Assembly (NCBI GenBank): GCA_019720975.1
Contig: JAGVSJ010000017.1
Location: 1 to 34,154, forward strand
Length of the DNA: 34,154 bases
Reading direction: 5' to 3'
From: Candidatus Sysuiplasma superficiale
GTDB lineage: Archaea > Thermoplasmatota > Thermoplasmata > Sysuiplasmatales > Sysuiplasmataceae
The stretch's first letter is position 1. Each line of letters opens with the position of its first letter. Below the pieces are notes generated by a model. That model saw only the letters and a list, made by a program, of their open reading frames with translations. It did no database searches and was not told the origin of the DNA. Shown here in pieces: positions 8,292 through 15,820 of the stretch. The position numbers and the translations under genes were made by a program.

Positions 8292-8864
8292 ATGGCGAAG
8301 AGCACAGCACACGGCACGCCAAGGAAGTTCAGGCGCTACCGTGATGTTATGGATGAGGTTTTCCGCAGAGGGGCAGCAATCTACCAGCAGGGAGACCTCG
8401 GCGAACAGCTGGTGATTAAATTCCCGTATTCGATAAACTACCTGCACAGCTATGCCAACGACTCAAAATTCTTCCTGGGTCTGGCAGAGGGAAAGCTTTT
8501 CGGTTCAGAATGCAGGAGGTGCGGCTATGTTTTCGCAACACCGAGGAGTCACTGCATGTTCTGCGGCGAAAAGACTGTCTGGAAACGCCTGCCGAAGAAG
8601 GGGCGAGTCCATTCCTGGACCACATGCGAATTTGGAAGCGAGGCTTTTCTGAAGGAAACGCCTTACAACCTTGCGCTTATTGAATTTGACGGCGCAGACA
8701 GCCTGTTTATGTCGAGATTGAAGGACTGCGGCAGGGATGAGATATACGTCGGCATGGAGGTTGAGGCACGGTTTGCAAAGAAACCGGAATATCTCGTTCG
8801 CGATGTCTGGTTTGTCCCTGCCGGCGGAAAAGGAGGATCGAAGCGGAAAGGAAGGAAAAGGTGA
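8292..8864 (+). CDS. DUF35 OB-fold/zinc-ribbon acyl-CoA-associated protein
   Basis: Partner protein of thiolase-like enzymes; members form complexes with thiolases, HMG-CoA synthase or Ltp2-type aldolases and help hold the CoA substrate. The 190-residue protein has an N-terminal helical part (1-65), a rubredoxin-like zinc ribbon with C74, C77, C88 and C91 (CRRCG...CMFCG), and an OB-fold from about 100 (GRVHSW, PYNLALIEFDG, VGMEVEARF). The last 15 residues are Lys/Arg/Gly-rich. Its ATG directly abuts the thiolase-like stop codon, so translation is almost certainly coupled and the two probably act as one complex. Confidence 0.92.
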   Translation: MAKSTAHGTPRKFRRYRDVMDEVFRRGAAIYQQGDLGEQLVIKFPYSINYLHSYANDSKFFLGLAEGKLFGSECRRCGYVFATPRSHCMFCGEKTVWKRLPKKGRVHSWTTCEFGSEAFLKETPYNLALIEFDGADSLFMSRLKDCGRDEIYVGMEVEARFAKKPEYLVRDVWFVPAGGKGGSKRKGRKR

Positions 8865-8884
8865 GCCCGGAGGGAAGAGCGGGG

Positions 8885-9829
8885 TCAGGGCAGGCTGTCG
8901 CCAGGGGTGAGACCTGCCCTTTCCACAATGACAGGAATGACATTTTCCCACGCCACTGTCATGATGTGTATACCGCTGACACCCCTCATCTTTCTGACCT
9001 GCTCTATGGTTTCAAGAGCTATCCTGATACCTGTTTCCTCAGGCGAAGTGGAGCGCTCCATCCTTTCCAGGATGTCGTCTGGTATGGTGATTCCGTGAAC
9101 CTCCTCTCTGATGTGTCTGGCCATTTTCGCTGATTTCAAAGGCATTACGCCGGCAATGAAAGGTGCGGCAGATGAAAGACCCGATGAATTCATATCGGCC
9201 ATGAAGCTTTCGAATACAGCAAGGTCAAACACCGGCTGTGTCTGGAAGAACTGAGCGCCTGCGTCAACCTTCTTTCTTATTCTTTCAATCCTCTTGCTGC
9301 TTTCCTCCTCCGTGGGGGATGCGGCCGCGCCTATGAAGAATGACGGGGGAAATGTCAGTTTCCCGCCGCCCATGAGAAGCGATTCATCCCTCATTCTCCT
9401 TATGCCTGAAATCAGTGTATCCGTACCTATATCATATACGGGCTTTGCATCCTTCTCATTGCCTGCAGAGGGTGGATCGCCGTAAAGGCAGAGTACGTTT
9501 CTTATGCCCAGAGCGGAAGCGCCAAGCAGGTCGCTCTGAAGACCTATCCTGTTCCTGTCGCGCAGCGTGAGCTGCATGACCGGCTCAATGCCCGCCTTCA
9601 TCACGGTAACTGAGGCGGCAAGACTCGACATTCTCACCATGGCGCTCGTACAGTCAGTGAGGTTTGCCGCATCAACATGGTTCCGCACTGCCTCCGCCTT
9701 CTTGATGAGCGGTTCGATTGTGGCACCCTGCGGAGGTGCCAGCTCACACGTCACAACAAAATAGTGCTGCCTGAGTTTTCTCTCAAGTCTGCCCGTATGT
9801 AGTATGCCCTCTGTCTGCACTTCCCTCAA
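8885..9829 (-). CDS. metF: 5,10-methylenetetrahydrofolate reductase (MetF family)
   Basis: Reduces methylene-H4folate to methyl-H4folate with a flavin; 314 residues, usual for single-domain MTHFR. Seen: the N-terminal strand CELAPPQG with the Glu expected in MetF active sites, then the folate/FAD region QLTLRDRNRIGLQSDLLGA and NVLCLYGDPP, and the later QTQPVFD segment. The start is TTG at 9829 with a strong GGAGAGG ribosome-binding sequence. It follows the ornithine-cyclodeaminase-family gene by 18 bases, so the two are likely co-transcribed, and it converges on the DUF35 gene with a 20-base gap. Together with folD and purH it suggests tetrahydrofolate, not only a methanopterin, as C1 carrier. 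Confidence 0.93.
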   Translation of the reverse strand: MREVQTEGILHTGRLERKLRQHYFVVTCELAPPQGATIEPLIKKAEAVRNHVDAANLTDCTSAMVRMSSLAASVTVMKAGIEPVMQLTLRDRNRIGLQSDLLGASALGIRNVLCLYGDPPSAGNEKDAKPVYDIGTDTLISGIRRMRDESLLMGGGKLTFPPSFFIGAAASPTEEESSKRIERIRKKVDAGAQFFQTQPVFDLAVFESFMADMNSSGLSSAAPFIAGVMPLKSAKMARHIREEVHGITIPDDILERMERSTSPEETGIRIALETIEQVRKMRGVSGIHIMTVAWENVIPVIVERAGLTPGDSLP

Positions 9830-9847
9830 ACTACCTCTCCCTGTATC

Positions 9848-10828
9848 TCATCCTAAGGTGTTCATCTCATTTCTCTCCGCACCGTTCTGGCAATCCTCCA
9901 GTTTGGAAATGATCTTTCCGGCCACTACAACTTCGGTTCCCGCAAGTCCAACGGAAAGGAAGAGGGATACATCCTCATCGCTCCTCCCACTCCCGTCAAT
10001 CAGCTCTGCAAGATCAATTATCCTCTCCCTGCTCCTCTCATCCACAAAGAAAAGCGGACCGTAGCTCTTCAGCTGCTGAACGGAATCTGATGCAACAATA
10101 TCTGCATCCCTCACCAAATCCGGCTCTATTTCATGCGATTCCCTGAATTTGTGGCCCATGCTCGATATGTGCTGTCCGCTCCGCACCCATGCGCTTCTGA
10201 TGACCGGCGAGGACGATGTGGTTGCAGTGAGAACGATATCTGCCTTGGATACAGCAGATTCCGCAGACTCTGCGACAGAGATATCTATGCCTGTTCCTGC
10301 AAGGCTTGCGCCTATGCTCTCAGAATAGCTCTTTGCATGAGACGGATGGAGACTGGAAACGTATATCCTCTCAAGCTGCCTGACCCTTGCAATGTAGGGC
10401 ACGACGGATCGCGCCTGCCTCCCGCTTCCGACAACAGCGAGAACAGTGGAATCATGTCTGGAAAGATGTTTGACGGCGACAGCGTTGATAGCAGCTGTCC
10501 TTATTCTTCCGATCTCCTCCCCTACAAATATCCCCCTGAGGGAACCATCCATCCGATATATCACTGTCACCTGCGGATCGGCGCCTCCTTCGCCGAATGT
10601 GGAGTATGCACGCAAGCCAATGAGACGCTTGTGCTCGCTCGCTCCTGCCGTAACAACAAGCCTGCCGTCTGTTGCCTCGCATGTGAACCTTGCGGGTGAG
10701 ACAACCTGGCCTTTCCTCTTATCCCTGAAGAATTCTTCTACCTCACCAACAACTTCATCCATTATGTCCTCTTTTGAAGTCAGCCCGAATATGTCAGCGT
10801 CCGAATAAACGGCGAATTCCCCCTTCAT
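9848..10828 (-). CDS. Ornithine cyclodeaminase / mu-crystallin family protein
   Basis: NAD(P)-dependent enzyme family that includes ornithine cyclodeaminase, archaeal alanine dehydrogenase and imine reductases. Features: R47 (SPARFTC), the family motif GRIRTAA with R110, a Rossmann fold with VVGSGRQAR, and SSMGHKFRESHEIEP. The substrate-contacting Lys usually found as G-x-K is Arg73 here (IGLRAYST), so the reaction should not be assumed. The frame reaches an ATG at 10876, but GAAGGAG lies a few bases before the ATG at 10828, giving 326 residues. A TATA-like TATTTA lies at about 10867-10872, beside a tandem repeat of AATGTTA at 10875-10888. metF follows 18 bases downstream. Confidence 0.88.
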   Translation of the reverse strand: MKGEFAVYSDADIFGLTSKEDIMDEVVGEVEEFFRDKRKGQVVSPARFTCEATDGRLVVTAGASEHKRLIGLRAYSTFGEGGADPQVTVIYRMDGSLRGIFVGEEIGRIRTAAINAVAVKHLSRHDSTVLAVVGSGRQARSVVPYIARVRQLERIYVSSLHPSHAKSYSESIGASLAGTGIDISVAESAESAVSKADIVLTATTSSSPVIRSAWVRSGQHISSMGHKFRESHEIEPDLVRDADIVASDSVQQLKSYGPLFFVDERSRERIIDLAELIDGSGRSDEDVSLFLSVGLAGTEVVVAGKIISKLEDCQNGAERNEMNTLG

Positions 10829-10958
10829 TCCAACTCCTTCACACCCACCATATCCATTTCCACGAATAAATACCAATGTTAAATGTTAGATGAGTTTTCA
10901 GTGCTTGTGTAAGTTTTATTCCGTAAGGAATTTTACAACGTGCACAGACGCAATCGCT

Positions 10959-11795
10959 TCATAAAACATGCACAATTCTCGACGGAACGGCTGCAATATT
11001 CAATGCCTTTATGCCATCTTTGCGGTAGAGAATGACCTTCCCCTTCACACCGACAATGCGGCCTTCATGGAAGCCGGTTACATCCGTATAGACCGGTTTC
11101 CCGTCAAGAGGCTGGGCAATAGGGTATCCCTCAAGTCTTGTTACAGGAGAAGGGCTCAGGCCAAACTTTTCCCAGAGCACTGAAGAGATGACAGATGCCC
11201 TTTCATCTATCAGTGAAAAATTGGGTGCAAACTGCAATTCATCCAGTATTTCGATGTAGCGGTGTGTCTGCGGTATACCCAATCCGCTGCCTATTCTCTT
11301 CTCCATCTCCCTTGCAGCCCTGCGCGAAGGGAAGGTTCCGGCAACAATGTAGGCGTCCGCTCCCTGTTCTATCAGCCTTTCACTTATTCTTACACTGCTC
11401 GTCATTCCGACCTTTGCCTTCTCGCCATAGAATGCAATGTATACAGAATGTTCCCTTCTGCAGAGGTCCCACCCGCATATCTCCCCGTCGCATATGGGGT
11501 CAAACAGACACTTCTGTATCGGTATGAGAGTCCTGCTGCAGAACTCGCACTGATCAAAACCCTCGACATGCCTGCGAAATGGACATGGCCTGTACATCTC
11601 ACCCCTGAAGCTGCCTGTGCACATCTGCTCATCGGAAATGCCAATGGATAGTGAAGTGAGATCAAGCTCCTCGATAACCCTCTCCTTCAGGGAATAGAGA
11701 AGGAGGTGCGGAGTATATCCTTCCCAGTAAAATGTTACAGCGTGATATGCGCGGCCGCCATTTGCGGACATCAGCCTGTCCGCCGTTACAAACAT
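10959..11795 (-). CDS. DUF2797 cysteine-rich protein
   Basis: A 278-residue protein of the DUF2797 family, function unknown. The centre holds a cysteine-rich, probably zinc-binding block: C59, then the CPFRR segment, CEFC, KCLFDPICDGEICGWDLC. After it comes HSVYIAFYGEKAKVGMTS...RLIEQGADAYIVAGTFPSRRAAREMEKRI, which resembles a GIY-YIG-like strand-helix layout. The C-terminal third looks like a small beta-rich domain. The start ATG lies inside a 21-bp palindrome and a TATA-like CAAATAG is 25 bases upstream, so the mRNA is probably leaderless and under an operator. kptA is 53 bases upstream on the same strand; the shared neighbourhood hints at nucleic-acid work, not proven. Confidence 0.87.
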   Translation of the reverse strand: MFVTADRLMSANGGRAYHAVTFYWEGYTPHLLLYSLKERVIEELDLTSLSIGISDEQMCTGSFRGEMYRPCPFRRHVEGFDQCEFCSRTLIPIQKCLFDPICDGEICGWDLCRREHSVYIAFYGEKAKVGMTSSVRISERLIEQGADAYIVAGTFPSRRAAREMEKRIGSGLGIPQTHRYIEILDELQFAPNFSLIDERASVISSVLWEKFGLSPSPVTRLEGYPIAQPLDGKPVYTDVTGFHEGRIVGVKGKVILYRKDGIKALNIAAVPSRIVHVL

Positions 11796-11806
11796 AATGT
11801 TTGTAA
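11786..11806. promoter_or_regulatory. 21-bp perfect palindrome over the DUF2797 start
   Basis: Arms TTACAAACAT (11786-11795) and ATGTTTGTAA (11797-11806) around one base. The DUF2797 ATG lies at the inner end of one arm, and the palindrome covers the predicted transcription start about 25 bases from a TATA-like element at 11817-11823. The placement fits a repressor operator for a dimeric protein. Confidence 0.55.
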
Positions 11807-11848
11807 GGGAAAACGACTATTTGACTCTGAGCAAAAAGTTACATCGAT

Positions 11849-12529
11849 TCACTCGGATTCCCCTTCCCCGGTTTCTTCCGGGACGGTTATCTCCTCTTCA
11901 GCCATCACCCTCAGGTACGCCGGAGGCACCTCCTTGGCAAGGAAGACTGTTTTGCCTGCCCTCTGAATGACGCCATCGTTCCTAATCATTGAGGAGGCAT
12001 CGACTTCTATGATGACAGGCTTTTCAGTTCTCACTCTTCCGGCTATATAGGCGTCTGCGGAGGTTTTCGACAGATGCACCATTCTCCTGTCAGCAGGTTT
12101 GAGGCCATTTTCAATCAGAATTGATACCTCCTCCTCTGTAGCCGGATAATAGAGGCGCTCGGGAATACCGTCTGTAGGAAGATCGAGCTCGACGTCGAAT
12201 GAATGACCGTAAGTCGCCCTCATCTTGCCGTTGCTGAGCTGATACCTTCCTTTCGGATCGGTCTCGACGATTGCAACGATATGGTGCATTCTCAACCAAT
12301 GGAGCCTCGGCTGACGTTCGACCATTGCTGAAATGAATGCACGAACGTCCACCCAGCCATGTTCATCCATTTCCAGATTGAACCTCTCCGGAAAATGCCG
12401 AAGTACTCCTGCCATGCTTCTGCCAATGTGTTCCAGCTCTCTGTCGCTCATCAGAAATTTTCCTTCCGCTCCGCATACAGGGCAGATCTCTCCTCTGAAA
12501 TAGCCGTGTTCCTGACATTCCCTGAGCAT
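11849..12529 (-). CDS. kptA: RNA 2'-phosphotransferase (Tpt1/KptA)
   Basis: Moves an internal RNA 2'-phosphate to NAD+, giving ADP-ribose 1'',2''-cyclic phosphate and nicotinamide; 226 residues. An N-terminal zinc knuckle typical of archaeal forms is visible (C5, H8, C16, C19). The RNA-binding lobe starts LRHFPERFNL (R44, H45) and continues with GWVDVRAFI and the LRMHHIVAIVETDPKGRYQL segment; the NAD lobe has RATYGHS (R104, H109, S110), LYYPAT, MVHLSKT and VFLAKEVPPAYL. The last 20 residues are acidic. A TATA-like ATTAAA lies about 33 bases before the start. The enzyme is known in fungal tRNA splicing; its archaeal substrate is uncertain. Confidence 0.93.
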   Translation of the reverse strand: MLRECQEHGYFRGEICPVCGAEGKFLMSDRELEHIGRSMAGVLRHFPERFNLEMDEHGWVDVRAFISAMVERQPRLHWLRMHHIVAIVETDPKGRYQLSNGKMRATYGHSFDVELDLPTDGIPERLYYPATEEEVSILIENGLKPADRRMVHLSKTSADAYIAGRVRTEKPVIIEVDASSMIRNDGVIQRAGKTVFLAKEVPPAYLRVMAEEEITVPEETGEGESE

Positions 12530-12617
12530 CGTTTACCGACGCTGCTATAGCCTGTTCATTTAATAGCGTTTTGCATCCCTGACAGACTGCTGCCTCATCC
12601 TGAATTGCAAAATTTCA

Positions 12618-12624
12618 TTAAATA
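12618..12624 (+). promoter_or_regulatory. TATA-like box for the MBL hydrolase
   Basis: TTAAATA centred about 29 bases before the ATG at 12650. It supports that start over the earlier in-frame ATG at 12605, which lies upstream of the box. Confidence 0.45.
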
Positions 12625-12649
12625 CCGCACACTGTGTAGGACGAATGCG

Positions 12650-13363
12650 ATGGCCATAAAGGAAATACACCTCCTCCACGACGGTTATCTGGAACTTGAC
12701 ATGGGAATGCTTGTCTACATGAAGACTGCATACTACGGCATCAAGTACATGGGTGCCCTCAAACCACTGCTGATAGTCACAGACAGCGAGAACGTGCTTG
12801 TCGACACCGGCATTGCACCCCTTCCTGAGGGTCTGTCCCGTTTTGTCAGGTACCATAAGGACAGAAGCATAAAGGAGGAGCTTGCTGACCATGGACTTAC
12901 GCCCGATGACATTGACATAGTGATAAACACGCACCTTCACATGGATCACTGTGGAAACAACCGGCTCTTCCGCAGGGCTCGTTTTTTTGCGCAGAAGAAG
13001 GAAGTGGAGTATTCAAACAGACCTGACAGATGGATGAGAGGAGGGTATGTGAACTCATTCATAGAGGGAACAGACTTCGAAGAGGTGGATGGAGACCACA
13101 CGATTCTGCCCGGGATCAGTGTCATAGAGACACCAGGACACACACCAGGCCACCAGTCGGTTGTTGTAGACGCAGGCGAAAGGCGTATCGTCTACATGGG
13201 AGACGCTTGCCCCCTGATGGAAAATCTTGAAAAGAGGGATGTTACCGGCATACTTTATGATCCAAAGAGTGAGCTCAATTCAATAGACAGACTCCGATCG
13301 ATTGAAGGGTTCCACATAGCAAGCCACGATCTGCAGCAGATGAAATTTGATCTTGTGTTATGA
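12650..13363 (+). CDS. Metallo-beta-lactamase-fold hydrolase, lactonase-like
   Basis: A dinuclear-metal hydrolase of 237 residues. The metal motif is complete: T-H95-L-H97-M-D99-H100, then ETPGHTPGHQS, the GDA aspartate and a final ASHD histidine. The overall pattern HxHxDH, H, D, H and the CGNN that follows are close to N-acyl-homoserine lactonases (AiiA type), although many MBL proteins share it, so the natural substrate is open. TATA spacing fixes the start. Its stop overlaps the 3' end of convergent folD by 6 bases. Confidence 0.88.
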   Translation: MAIKEIHLLHDGYLELDMGMLVYMKTAYYGIKYMGALKPLLIVTDSENVLVDTGIAPLPEGLSRFVRYHKDRSIKEELADHGLTPDDIDIVINTHLHMDHCGNNRLFRRARFFAQKKEVEYSNRPDRWMRGGYVNSFIEGTDFEEVDGDHTILPGISVIETPGHTPGHQSVVVDAGERRIVYMGDACPLMENLEKRDVTGILYDPKSELNSIDRLRSIEGFHIASHDLQQMKFDLVL

Positions 13364-14233
13364 AAGGGAACGCGACCATGCCCTTACGACATTTCTCATC
13401 AGCACAGCCGTAGTTACCGGACCAACGCCGCCGGGAACAGGTGTGAGGGCAGAAGCGACTTTGCTGACAGACTCGAAATCCACGTCTCCGACAATTCTGG
13501 GCTGCTTGCCTGGAACGGCTATCTCACTTATGCCTACATCAATAACGACAGTTCCTTCCCGGATCATTGTGCCTGCTACAGAGAGTGGCCTGCCGGTTGC
13601 TGCGACAAGTACATCTGCGCTTCTCGTAATGCGCGGCAGATCCTCGGTCCTGGAATGGCAGACGGTAACTGTTGCATCTCCTTCCTTTCCCTTCATCAGC
13701 AGTAGGGATGCAAGCGGTCTTCCGGTTACAAGGCTCCTTCCCAGGATCACCACATGCCTGCCGCTGACCGGCACGGATTCGTGTTTCATTATTTCTATCA
13801 CCGCTTCAGCAGTGGCGGGCGAAAATAATGGTCTGCCCGAGTAAAGGAGGCCGCGGCTGTAGGTCGACATGCAGTCAACATCCTTGCCAGGCGGTATGAT
13901 GTCTGCGAGTTCGTCGATGTCATAACCCTGTGGGACCGGGGAAAGTACCATAACAGCATCAACGGATCGGTCTGAGGATGCTTCTTCAATGAACCGGGAA
14001 ACTTGAGATTTGCTGACACCGGAAGAAAAGGATTTGATCCTGAATTCGATTGAAAGTCTGGCCATTGCCCGTTCCTTCTGGCGTATGTAGCTTGCGGCTG
14101 CCGGATCATTGCCGATGGATACCGCCACAATACATGGCCTTCTTCTCTCTCCCGCTGATGCGATTAACATACCGGTCTCTGTCTCGATCTCTGCAGCGAT
14201 CCTCCTGCCATCTATGATCCTGCATCCGCTCAT
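13358..14233 (-). CDS. folD: Methylenetetrahydrofolate dehydrogenase / cyclohydrolase
   Basis: Interconverts methylene-, methenyl- and 10-formyl-H4folate; 291 residues, normal length. Motifs: GNDPAAASYIRQK with the catalytic Lys53, the SPVPQGYD loop (LPLP-type in most homologues), PPGKDVDCM, the dinucleotide-binding LGRSLVTGRPLASLL, and the C-terminal TPVPGGVGPVTTAVLMRN. It starts 9 bases after the purH stop codon, with a GAGATGAAG sequence before the ATG. This coupling makes metabolic sense, since PurH consumes the 10-formyl-H4folate that FolD makes. Confidence 0.95.
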   Translation of the reverse strand: MSGCRIIDGRRIAAEIETETGMLIASAGERRRPCIVAVSIGNDPAAASYIRQKERAMARLSIEFRIKSFSSGVSKSQVSRFIEEASSDRSVDAVMVLSPVPQGYDIDELADIIPPGKDVDCMSTYSRGLLYSGRPLFSPATAEAVIEIMKHESVPVSGRHVVILGRSLVTGRPLASLLLMKGKEGDATVTVCHSRTEDLPRITRSADVLVAATGRPLSVAGTMIREGTVVIDVGISEIAVPGKQPRIVGDVDFESVSKVASALTPVPGGVGPVTTAVLMRNVVRAWSRSLS

Positions 14234-14242
14234 CGCTTCATC

Positions 14243-15778
14243 TCAGTGCCTGAAAAGCCTTGTATCCGTAAATACCATGGCCATACCGTTCTCATTGGCA
14301 GCATCGATGACTTCCCTGTCCCTTATTGAGCCGCCGGGCTGTATTACTGCTGTGACGCCTCCTTTTGCCGCCTCATCAATGCCATCCCTGAACGGGAAGA
14401 ACGCGTCGGATGCCATCACACTTCCAGATGATTTTCCCCTGCTCTTCATGACTGCCAGCTTCACAGCGTCAACCCTACTGCTCTGCCCGGCGCCTATGCC
14501 CACCGTCTTCTCCCCGTCAGCCAACACTATTGCATTTGACCAGAGGTACCTGACAACCTTATTCGCGAAAAGCATTGCTTCGATCTCCTCCTCGGTGGGT
14601 TTCCTCTCAGTGACGACCCTCAAACTGCTCCGTGAAATGGATGGATTGACAACTTCCTGAACAAGAAAGCCTCCCGCGATCATTCTGACTTCCTGCCCAT
14701 TGGATGAGATGGCATGGGAGCCAAAGTCGGTCTTCAGTATCCTTAACTTCTTCTTCCTGGCGAGGAGTGTGAGGGCCTCCTCATCATAGCCGGGGGCGAT
14801 AAGAACCTCCACGAACTTGTCAGAGAGGAATTCGGCGCATGCGGCGTTCAGCTGCCTGTTTACACCGATGACTGAGCCGTAGGCAGAAATAGTATCTGCC
14901 CCGTACGCCTCCCGAAGTGCTTCCGCCGTTTCGTCTGCAACCGCGACGCCGCTTGGATTGGCATGTTTCACGACAACTCCGCACGGCCTGCTGAATTCCC
15001 GCAGAACGTCAACCGTTATACTGGCATCCATGAGATTATTATAGGAAAGCGCACTGGTTCCTCCGAACTGCGCATTCAGAACGGAGATTCCACGGCCGAA
15101 GCATTCGTATGCGGCTGCCTTCTGGTAGGGATTCTCCCCATATTTGAGGTCATATCTCTTCTTTCCTGCAAGGACAAAATGACGGGGAAGAGGGGTCGTT
15201 TGAAATCGTTCCGCAAAGACTGAAGAGATGAGACTGTCATAATACGAAGTCCTCTGGAATGCTGAAACCGACAGTTCCCTGAGAGTCTCATCAGAAATGC
15301 AGCCGTTGTTCCGCCTGATCTCATCAATCACACTCGCATACTGCTCCGGATCCGTCACAGCAGCAACAGAAGTGAAATTCTTGGCTGCCGCCCTCATCAG
15401 CGTCACGCCGCCAATATCAATATTTTTGACCAGTTTTTCAATGCTGGCACCTTCTGTGGGGATGCGCTCAAATGGATACAGATTTGATACAACCATTTCG
15501 ACATGCGGGATGGGAAGAGAACGCAGCTGTTCTGTGTGGACCGCGTTCTCCGGATCCGACAGTATTGCCGCGTATATGGCGGGATGAAGTGTTTTGACCC
15601 TTCCGTCCATGAGCCCGGAAAAGCCTGTTATATTTGACAGTCTTGTAACACTAATGCCTTCAGCTTCAAGATAATCCGATGTCCCATCGGTCGCGTACAG
15701 GGATACACCGTATTCCCTGAGCAGGGAGGAAAGATCTAAAATGCCGGACTTATCATGAACGCTGATTATCGCGTTCAT
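14243..15778 (-). CDS. purH: AICAR transformylase / IMP cyclohydrolase
   Basis: Last two steps of IMP synthesis in one 511-residue protein. The N-terminal methylglyoxal-synthase-like cyclohydrolase domain (about 1-190) shows SVHDKSG, YATDGTSDYL, GRVKTLHPAIYAAIL and NIDIGGVTLMRAAAKN. The C-terminal transformylase domain shows KYGENPYQKAA, the catalytic Lys-His in VVKHANPSGVA (many homologues have Cys for that Ser), VRYLWSNAIVLA and the terminal QPGGSIRD with NENGMAMVFTD. It is full-length and intact. Many archaea use other enzymes (PurP, PurO), so a bacterial-type PurH coupled to FolD is notable. A TATA-like box lies 36 bases upstream. Confidence 0.97.
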   Translation of the reverse strand: MNAIISVHDKSGILDLSSLLREYGVSLYATDGTSDYLEAEGISVTRLSNITGFSGLMDGRVKTLHPAIYAAILSDPENAVHTEQLRSLPIPHVEMVVSNLYPFERIPTEGASIEKLVKNIDIGGVTLMRAAAKNFTSVAAVTDPEQYASVIDEIRRNNGCISDETLRELSVSAFQRTSYYDSLISSVFAERFQTTPLPRHFVLAGKKRYDLKYGENPYQKAAAYECFGRGISVLNAQFGGTSALSYNNLMDASITVDVLREFSRPCGVVVKHANPSGVAVADETAEALREAYGADTISAYGSVIGVNRQLNAACAEFLSDKFVEVLIAPGYDEEALTLLARKKKLRILKTDFGSHAISSNGQEVRMIAGGFLVQEVVNPSISRSSLRVVTERKPTEEEIEAMLFANKVVRYLWSNAIVLADGEKTVGIGAGQSSRVDAVKLAVMKSRGKSSGSVMASDAFFPFRDGIDEAAKGGVTAVIQPGGSIRDREVIDAANENGMAMVFTDTRLFRH

Positions 15779-15810
15779 TATTCTTAACGAAAAATCACCC
15801 CTCTGTGCAA

Positions 15811-15817
15811 TTAAATT
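15811..15817 (-). promoter_or_regulatory. TATA-like box of the purH-folD operon
   Basis: Minus-strand AATTTAA preceded by a GGGGA stretch that could be a BRE, about 36 bases before the purH ATG. This would give a short leader of about 10 bases. Confidence 0.45.
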
Positions 15818-15820
15818 TCC

